64,000 nucleotides of DNA from Cercis canadensis (taxonomy: Eukaryota > Streptophyta > Magnoliopsida > Fabales > Fabaceae): assembly GCA_003255065.1 (NCBI GenBank), contig QAOA01004830.1, forward strand, positions 108,774 to 172,773. The letters run 5' to 3'. Positions 58,136 through 64,000 of this stretch are shown piece by piece. Both the position numbers and the translations under genes were made by a program. The notes below the pieces were generated by a model, which did not search any database, was not told the DNA's origin, and saw nothing but the letters and a program-made list of their open reading frames with translations. Positions within the stretch are counted from its first letter, which is position 1, and every line of letters starts with the position of its first letter.

Positions 58136-58530
58136 AAGAAGGTGAATAATAAAATAAAAGCACATGCAATCTGATAAAGCTTCAAGAATTTTTAATAAAA
58201 TTAAATTAAGCAATAGAATAACATCAAATAGCATACATCACTTATGACAAAATAGTATTACATAAGCGGATGTGACAATGAAGAATAAACTAAGCCAATA
58301 AATAGAGAAAGAATTGTTAATAAAATCAAATTGTTAAGAAGGTGACTAATAAAATAAAAGCGCCTGCAATCTGAAAAAGCTTCAAGAATTTTTAATAAAA
58401 TTAAATTAAGCAATAGAATAACATCAAATAGCACACATCACTTATGACAAAATAGTATTACATAAGCCGACGTGACAATGAAGAATACAATGAAATAGAC
58501 TAAGCCAATAAATAGAGAAAGAACAATTTA
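58136..58530. repeat. 200 bp tandem duplication
   Basis: AAGAAGGTGA starts both copies (58136 and 58336); the shared body includes GCAATAGAATAACATCAAAT and ATTACATAAGC. Few differences. Confidence 0.88.
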
Positions 58531-59158
58531 ACAATAAAGATAATTAAACTCTCATTTTTCGCATTAAAGTCTAAACTTATTTTTCATATTTGTAGAATTA
58601 ATTTAAGTATTTAATATCAAATAATCAATTTTTTATTGTTGAGAAATTTAAATAAAAAAATTAAGTATTAATTTCACAAGTTAAACCATATGAGTTAATT
58701 TTCAGATAAACAAAGTTAAAAAGGGGATAATTTATATTTTAGCCCTATTTTTATTGTGTAGTACAATTCCAAGTGTAAAAATATGTTACCTTTATTTTTT
58801 TTTTATTTTAAAAAAAAAACTTTGCTTGGATGGCACATCTTTATTTATAGTTTAAAAGGTAGACTCAGGTCAATATGGTTAATGAGGGTGTGTTACTTCT
58901 TTCGCAAGTTATAAAAATCGAAGGACAAAATCCAAGTTTCCCTCTGTTATTTTAGTCAGACACGGCAACTGTGTTTGAGGCAAATAACAAAACAGAGGAA
59001 AGAAAATGGACCCTACTTGCAATTTTCATATCATATGGGAAACTAGCACGAAAATGAGCAGGCACCACCACTTGCAATTTAACGAAGATTAATGTTCATG
59101 AACACTTCAAAAAGAAGCACTATAGTTGCTAAGCAAAAGCTGCAGAGAGAGTAAGGGG

Positions 59159-60754
59159 ATGGGATTCATGGGGGATTTGTGGTCACAATTAGGCTCAATA
59201 ATGGCAAGCATTATGTTTGTGTACGCCATGTCTGAGAAAATCTTCCCTCCTCATCTTATTGTCTATCTTCGAAAATACACTCATAAATTAACAAGCTTTG
59301 TGTATCCTTATATCCATATTAGCTTCCATGAGTTCACAGGTGAACGCCTCAGGCGCAGTGACGCCTTCACTATCATCCAAACCTATCTCAGTGCAAATTC
59401 CTCCAAACGAGCCAGAAGGTTCAAAGCTGAAATGGTCAAAGATAGCCAAACCCCATTAGTGCTTAGCATGGCTGACAATGAAGAAATCACAGATGAGTTC
59501 CAAGGGGTCAAGCTTTGGTGGGCTTCAAGTCAAACCACAACAAGAACACAGTCTTTTTCATTTTACCCTGCTTCCGATGAGAAAAGGTACCTAACTCTCA
59601 CCTTTCACAAGCGCTATAGAGATCTCATTACTGGGTCTTATCTGAAACATGTCTTGGATGAAGGCAAAGCAATTGCTCTCAAGAATAGGCAATTGAAGCT
59701 GTATACCAACAATCCTAGCTCTGGTTGGTATGGTTACAAAAGCACAAAGTGGAGCCATACAGTTTTTGAGCACCCTGCTACTTTTGAAACTCTAGCTATG
59801 GAGCCAAAGAAGAAGCAGGAGATTGTCAATGACCTTTTTAAGTTCCGAAGAGGAAAAGAGTACTATTCGAAGATTGGCAAGGCTTGGAAACGTGGGTATT
59901 TGCTATATGGTCCTCCAGGAACTGGTAAGTCTTCAATGATTGCTGCCATGGCTAATTTCATGAACTACGATGTGTATGATTTTGAATTGACAGCAGTCAA
60001 GGAGAACGCAGAATTAAGGAAGCTGTTGATCGATACTTCGAGTAAATCTATTATAGTGATTGAGGATATTGATTGCTCACTTGATCTTACTGGCCAGAGG
60101 AAGAAAAAAGAAAAGAAAGCTGATGATGAAGAAGCAAAAGATCCTATTACTAAGAAGGCTGAAGAAGAAGAAAATAAAGGTAGCAAGGTGACTCTTTCTG
60201 GATTATTGAATTTTATAGATGGGATTTGGTCAGCTTGTGGAGGGGAGAGGATCATAATTTTCACTACTAATTTTGTGGACAAACTTGATCCTGCTCTTAT
60301 TAGGAGAGGGAGGATGGATAAGCACATAGAACTGTCCTATTGTTCCTATGAAGCTTTCAAGGTGCTTGCTAAGAATTACTTGGATGTTGAGTACCACGAA
60401 TTGTTTCCTGAAATTGACAAGTTATTGGGAGAGACTGATATGACACCTGCTGATGTTGCTGAGAATCTGATGCCAAAGTCAATAGATGAAGATGTGCAGA
60501 TTTGCTTTCAGAATTTGATTAATGCTCTTAAGTTGGCAAAGGAGGAAACAAAGAAGAAGGCAGAGGAGGAAGTGAAGAAAAAGGCAGAGGAAGAAGAAGA
60601 AAAGTTGAAGGCAGAGGAGGAAGCAAAGAAAAAGGCAGAGGAAGAAGAAGCACGGTTGAAGGCAGAGAAAGGAAAGGAAGAATGTGCTCAGCAAGAGGTG
60701 AAAGCTAAGGGAAAATCTGGGGAAGATGTTAAGGATAATGGGTTAAACCATTAA
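59159..60754 (+). CDS. BCS1-type AAA-ATPase, cluster copy 2
   Basis: Single exon, 531 residues from the ATG at 59159 (MGFMGDLWSQLGSIMASIMF); the open frame above it has only a TTG. Architecture is as in copy 1: N-terminal membrane segment, family N-domain with FTGERLRRSDAFTIIQTYL, AAA core with GPPGTGKSS, IIVIEDIDCSLDL, and TTNFVDKLDPALIRRGRMDK. The loop after LTGQRKKKEKK is acidic (DDEEAKDPITKKAEEEE). The tail has several KKAEEE units, longer than in copy 3. An AATAAA lies 90 bp past the stop (60845). The upstream block GGAAACTAGCACGAAAATG recurs before copy 3, so promoter DNA was duplicated with the gene. All ATPase residues are present. Confidence 0.94.
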   Translation: MGFMGDLWSQLGSIMASIMFVYAMSEKIFPPHLIVYLRKYTHKLTSFVYPYIHISFHEFTGERLRRSDAFTIIQTYLSANSSKRARRFKAEMVKDSQTPLVLSMADNEEITDEFQGVKLWWASSQTTTRTQSFSFYPASDEKRYLTLTFHKRYRDLITGSYLKHVLDEGKAIALKNRQLKLYTNNPSSGWYGYKSTKWSHTVFEHPATFETLAMEPKKKQEIVNDLFKFRRGKEYYSKIGKAWKRGYLLYGPPGTGKSSMIAAMANFMNYDVYDFELTAVKENAELRKLLIDTSSKSIIVIEDIDCSLDLTGQRKKKEKKADDEEAKDPITKKAEEEENKGSKVTLSGLLNFIDGIWSACGGERIIIFTTNFVDKLDPALIRRGRMDKHIELSYCSYEAFKVLAKNYLDVEYHELFPEIDKLLGETDMTPADVAENLMPKSIDEDVQICFQNLINALKLAKEETKKKAEEEVKKKAEEEEEKLKAEEEAKKKAEEEEARLKAEKGKEECAQQEVKAKGKSGEDVKDNGLNH

Positions 60755-62127
60755 GTGGGAAGGTAGGAGCTTATGTTTTTCATGGTCATTTAAGCGTACT
60801 GTTTAGGATGTTAACATCTATGCTTTTCCCGTCTCTTTTGTGTTAATAAAAGACATTATGTAATGTTGAAGTGTGTTCTCACTGCCATTTCTATGTGAAA
60901 GAGAATGGATTCATCTACTAATTCTGAAGAATGATTATGTAATATTACTATGGTTTAACACTTATTTTCTTGATCCATAATCAAATTATTTGCAAGAAAA
61001 TCATCCCCCTTCCTAAGAGAATGAGTGAGAATCTGATTGAGTTAATGATAAGACAATGTATAAATTTACTTGTAGTCTAAGTCTGATTACATGAAAATAG
61101 AAAAAAAAAATTGAGAATTTTTGATAAATTACTCAAATTACAACAAATACCAAGTGGGTAATAAATTTTTTTAAGTGAATGATAATTATTATAAAAAAAT
61201 TTAAATTCCTCTTATTCCAATCACTAAAAAATATGGGATGAACATTAATCAATACGTATGATTATTAAAAAATATAAGATGATAATTAGTCAATAAAAAC
61301 AAATTTTAAAATTTAATAATAATTATAATCTATTTAAATTTTATTTATTTATGAAAATTATTTGTAATTTATGTAACCTAATAATTGTCTAAAACAATTT
61401 TCATTGATGAGGCCATGCATTGCAGAGCTCAGCTACAGTCCAGGGTTAGCTAGAAGCCTAGAAGTCACGTGATCGAATGAACGAAAAAATCCTCATAATG
61501 GCTCTATTATTTGCCCAAAAAAAAAGAAGAAGCGTACTATGCTATATTCGTCACATTTTAGTTTTTTTTTTTTTCACACAATTTTAATTTAGTTTAATAT
61601 AATTTACATAATTTATATTTTATTTAATTTTTTTAATTTTTTTAGTATAATTTAGATATTAATTTAATAAAATTTAAATTATATCAATTATATTAAACTT
61701 ATATAATATAAAATTAAAATTATATAAAAAATTAAATATATAACTTTGAAATCTTTGAAATCACGTCAAAATCATATAAAGAATCCTATTGAAAACCACC
61801 TAAAACCCCTCCCAAAAATGAACGAGGGGTAGATAGAGCAAGTAGTTTAGCGTAGATAGAGAGAAGGCTGTGGGAGCCAAGGTACTTGGCTGCCAAGGCA
61901 AACGACAAGACAGGGATCTTCCGTGTTCATCTTTGTCATTGAGACAACGGATTCTTCTAGGAAACTAGCATGAAGATGTGTTGCAAGTTCCACTTGGTAA
62001 CTCAATACAAGTTCACATATGAGAACACTAAAAATTCCCCTTTCTACTCCTTATATATACCCTGCATCAGTAGCAGAACTGAAACCCAAATAAACACAAG
62101 CCACAGAAGATCTAGTATAGAATAGGG
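60755..62127. other. Spacer and promoter before AAA-ATPase copy 3
   Basis: 1.4 kb, very AT-rich near 61560-61740. The GGAAACTAGCATGAAGATG block near 61960 matches that before copy 2. A TATATATAC box at 62052-62060 lies about 70 bp before the start of copy 3. No gene seen. Confidence 0.55.
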
Positions 62128-63648
62128 ATGGGAATGGGGGAGTTATGGGCACAATTAGGGTCGTTAATGGCCACCTGTATGTTTGTGTGCGCCATATTTG
62201 AGCGTTACTTCCCCTCCCATCTTCGTGGCAGAGTCCAAACATACACTCAGAAACTGATAAACCTTTTCAATCCTTATATCCAAATCACCTTCCCAGAATT
62301 TTCAGGTGAACGCCTCAAGCGTAGTGAAGCTTACACTGCCATTCAAACATATCTAACTGAAAATTCTTCTCAGCGAGCCAAAAGGCTCAAAGCTGAAGTG
62401 GTCAACGATAGCCAAACCCCACTAGTCCTTAGCATGGACGACAACGAAGAGATCACTGATGAATTCCAAGGAGTAAAGTTCTGGTGGGCTGCAAGTAAAA
62501 TTTCTAGTAATCCAAACCAATTTTCACTCTCAATATTCCATCCTCAACCAGATGAGAAGAGATATTACAAGCTCACCTTTCACAAGCGATACAGAGATCT
62601 CGTCAATGGCTCTTACATCAAACACGTTTTAGAACAAGGCAGAGCAATTGCCACCAAAAACAGACAGCTGAAGCTGTATACCAACAGTGCTAGCGATGGT
62701 TACAAATCTTCAAAGTGGAGCCATGTAGTTTTTGAGCACCCTGCTACCTTTGAAACGTTGGCAATGGAGAATGAGAAGAAGGAAGAGATTTTAAATGACC
62801 TTGAAAAGTTCAAAAAGGGAAAAGAGTACTATGCCAAGATTGGCAAGGCTTGGAAGCGAGGGTATTTGTTATATGGTCCTCCAGGAACTGGCAAGTCTTC
62901 CATGATATCTGCCATGGCTAATTTCATGAACTATGATGTGTATGATCTTGAATTGACAGCAGTTAAGGACAACACAAAGTTGAGAAAGCTATTGCTTGAA
63001 ATTCCGAGTAAAGCTATTATAGTGATTGAGGATATTGATTGCTCGCTAGATCTTACCGGCCAGAGGAAGAAGAAAGAAAAGAAAGATGATGACGAAGAAG
63101 CAAAAGATCCTATTACTAAGAAGGCTGAAGAAGAAGAAAATAAAAGCGGCAAGGTTACTCTTTCTGGTTTATTGAATGTTATTGATGGGTTATGGTCAGC
63201 TTGTGGAGGGGAGAGGATCTTTATTTTTACTACTAATTTTGTGGACAAACTTGATCCTGCTCTTATTAGGAGAGGAAGGATGGATAAGCACATAGAATTG
63301 TCCTATTGTTGCTATGAAGCTTTCAAGGTGCTTGCCAAGAATTACTTGGATATTGATAGGCACCATTTGTTTGGTAGAATTGAGAATTTATTGGAAGAGA
63401 CCCATATGACTCCTGCTGATGTTGCTGAGAATCTGATGCCCAAATCAGTAAGTGACAATGTGGAGACTTGCTTGCAGAATTTGATTAATGCACTTGAGGT
63501 CACTAAGGAGGAAGCAAAGAAGAAGGAAGAGGAAGAAGCAAGGAAAAAGGTACAAGAAGAAGAACAAGCACGGTTGAAGGCAGAGAAAGAAAAGGGAGGA
63601 ACTGAAAAATCTGTGGAAGATGTGAAAGAAAATGGTTTCCTCCATTGA
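62128..63648 (+). CDS. BCS1-type AAA-ATPase, cluster copy 3
   Basis: Single exon, 506 residues, with the ATG at 62128 preceded by an in-frame stop. Starts MGMGELWAQLGSLMATCMF and has the same domain order as copies 1 and 2. Walker A GPPGTGKSS, Walker B AIIVIEDIDCS and the arginine-finger region LIRRGRMDKHIEL are intact. The acidic insert DDDEEAKDPITKKAEEEE is shared with copy 2 but not copy 1, so copies 2 and 3 are the closer pair. The charged tail is the shortest of the three. A probable TATA box lies at 62052-62060. It should be functional by sequence. Confidence 0.94.
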   Translation: MGMGELWAQLGSLMATCMFVCAIFERYFPSHLRGRVQTYTQKLINLFNPYIQITFPEFSGERLKRSEAYTAIQTYLTENSSQRAKRLKAEVVNDSQTPLVLSMDDNEEITDEFQGVKFWWAASKISSNPNQFSLSIFHPQPDEKRYYKLTFHKRYRDLVNGSYIKHVLEQGRAIATKNRQLKLYTNSASDGYKSSKWSHVVFEHPATFETLAMENEKKEEILNDLEKFKKGKEYYAKIGKAWKRGYLLYGPPGTGKSSMISAMANFMNYDVYDLELTAVKDNTKLRKLLLEIPSKAIIVIEDIDCSLDLTGQRKKKEKKDDDEEAKDPITKKAEEEENKSGKVTLSGLLNVIDGLWSACGGERIFIFTTNFVDKLDPALIRRGRMDKHIELSYCCYEAFKVLAKNYLDIDRHHLFGRIENLLEETHMTPADVAENLMPKSVSDNVETCLQNLINALEVTKEEAKKKEEEEARKKVQEEEQARLKAEKEKGGTEKSVEDVKENGFLH

Positions 63649-63879
63649 GTAGGAAAGGCAATAAGAGAGTATATCATTATCATTCTCTTTATGTAATAGT
63701 ATTTAGAGTTAGAATATCTATTGAGCACTACGCTATTTTGTGGTGTAAAATCTATGCATTTGCTCCCTTTGTATCTTCATATTCTGTTCTTCGTAATATG
63801 TAAAATTTAAATTGTTTAGATACTTTCTATGTGGCCTATATTTTCTACCTTCCTCATTTTTCATCTCTCCTATAAATTG
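63649..63879. other. Short spacer after AAA-ATPase copy 3
   Basis: 3' flank of copy 3, about 230 bp, with no feature. Confidence 0.4.
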
Positions 63880-64000
63880 CTGGAGTGGTAGAGATTGCGA
63901 TTATAAAAGGGGCAAGTGGACCTATGAAGGTTTTGAGCATCCAGCTACCTTTGAAACACTTGCAATGGATCCAAACAAAAAGAAAGAGTTATTGATGACC
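63880..64000 (+). pseudogene. Fourth AAA-ATPase copy, 5'-truncated fragment (runs off the window)
   Basis: From about 63880 the frame reads SGRDCDYKRGKWTYEGFEHP, then ATFETLAMDPNKKKEL, matching the mid-protein segment of the three neighbours just before their AAA core (KWSHVVFEHPATFETLAM). The first roughly 200 residues are missing: only about 230 bp separate it from the stop of copy 3. The window ends before the Walker A motif. It is either a truncated pseudogene or part of a rearranged copy. Confidence 0.75.

Larger units (their letters stand above)
55835..59158. other. Spacer between AAA-ATPase copies 1 and 2
   Basis: 3.3 kb containing a MULE-like MITE and two separate tandem duplications described separately. 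No intact gene. The short frames at 56934-57896 come from the duplicated segment and look non-coding. Confidence 0.5.

Overview
This 64 kb window is nuclear DNA of a flowering plant, almost certainly a eudicot. It is AT-rich, its genes have GT-AG introns, and it carries plant-only families: R2R3-MYB, D6PK-type AGC kinase, thaumatin-like protein, CHX antiporter, XTH and PKHD-type hydroxylase. Between the genes lie many small inverted-repeat elements, a chromovirus-type Ty3/gypsy element and several Ns that mark assembly joins. The species cannot be named from the sequence alone.

Layout. Positions 0.4-15 kb hold four ordinary minus-strand genes: a short MAPK-substrate-like protein, a TDF1/MYB35-like tapetal MYB factor (3 exons), a prolyl 4-hydroxylase with a C-terminal ShKT domain (8 exons, with a decayed second copy of the ShKT-coding segment just past its stop), and a D6PK-like AGC kinase (2 exons). 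A plus-strand thaumatin-like protein follows at 17.9-18.9 kb. At 19.2-20.1 kb I read a small C/D-box snoRNA cluster. Site II elements, a telo-box and a TATA box precede two convincing snoRNAs, with guides to 18S and 25S rRNA, and one weaker one. Part of the cluster appears twice because two contigs seem to have been joined at a single N without merging their overlap.

Positions 22.7-24.0 kb carry a CHX20-like antiporter whose C-terminal half is missing. From 24.36 to 28.09 kb a pair of terminal inverted repeats encloses exon fragments of unrelated genes (XTH last exon, two protoporphyrinogen oxidase exons, one unknown exon), which suggests a DNA transposon carrying gene fragments. From 28.3 to 48.2 kb lie the scattered exons of a dead PKHD-type 2-oxoglutarate dioxygenase gene. 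Its middle is occupied by about 9.7 kb of a roughly 173 bp tandem repeat, in which each unit has a small palindrome. A 5.5 kb gypsy element sits in the array with a perfect 5 bp target duplication, two LTRs differing at one base, and one homopolymer frameshift in pol.

The right end (54-64 kb) is a tandem cluster of single-exon BCS1-type AAA-ATPase genes (three complete, plus a fragment at the window edge), with variable Lys/Glu-rich tails and locally duplicated spacers. Mobile-element remnants include an hAT-like element (49.2-50.1 kb), a MULE-like MITE (56.5-56.8 kb) and three other inverted-repeat elements (4.0, 11.3 and 16.6 kb). The genes do not form a pathway. The window shows ordinary gene order, local gene duplication and decay, and heavy repeat activity in its right two thirds.
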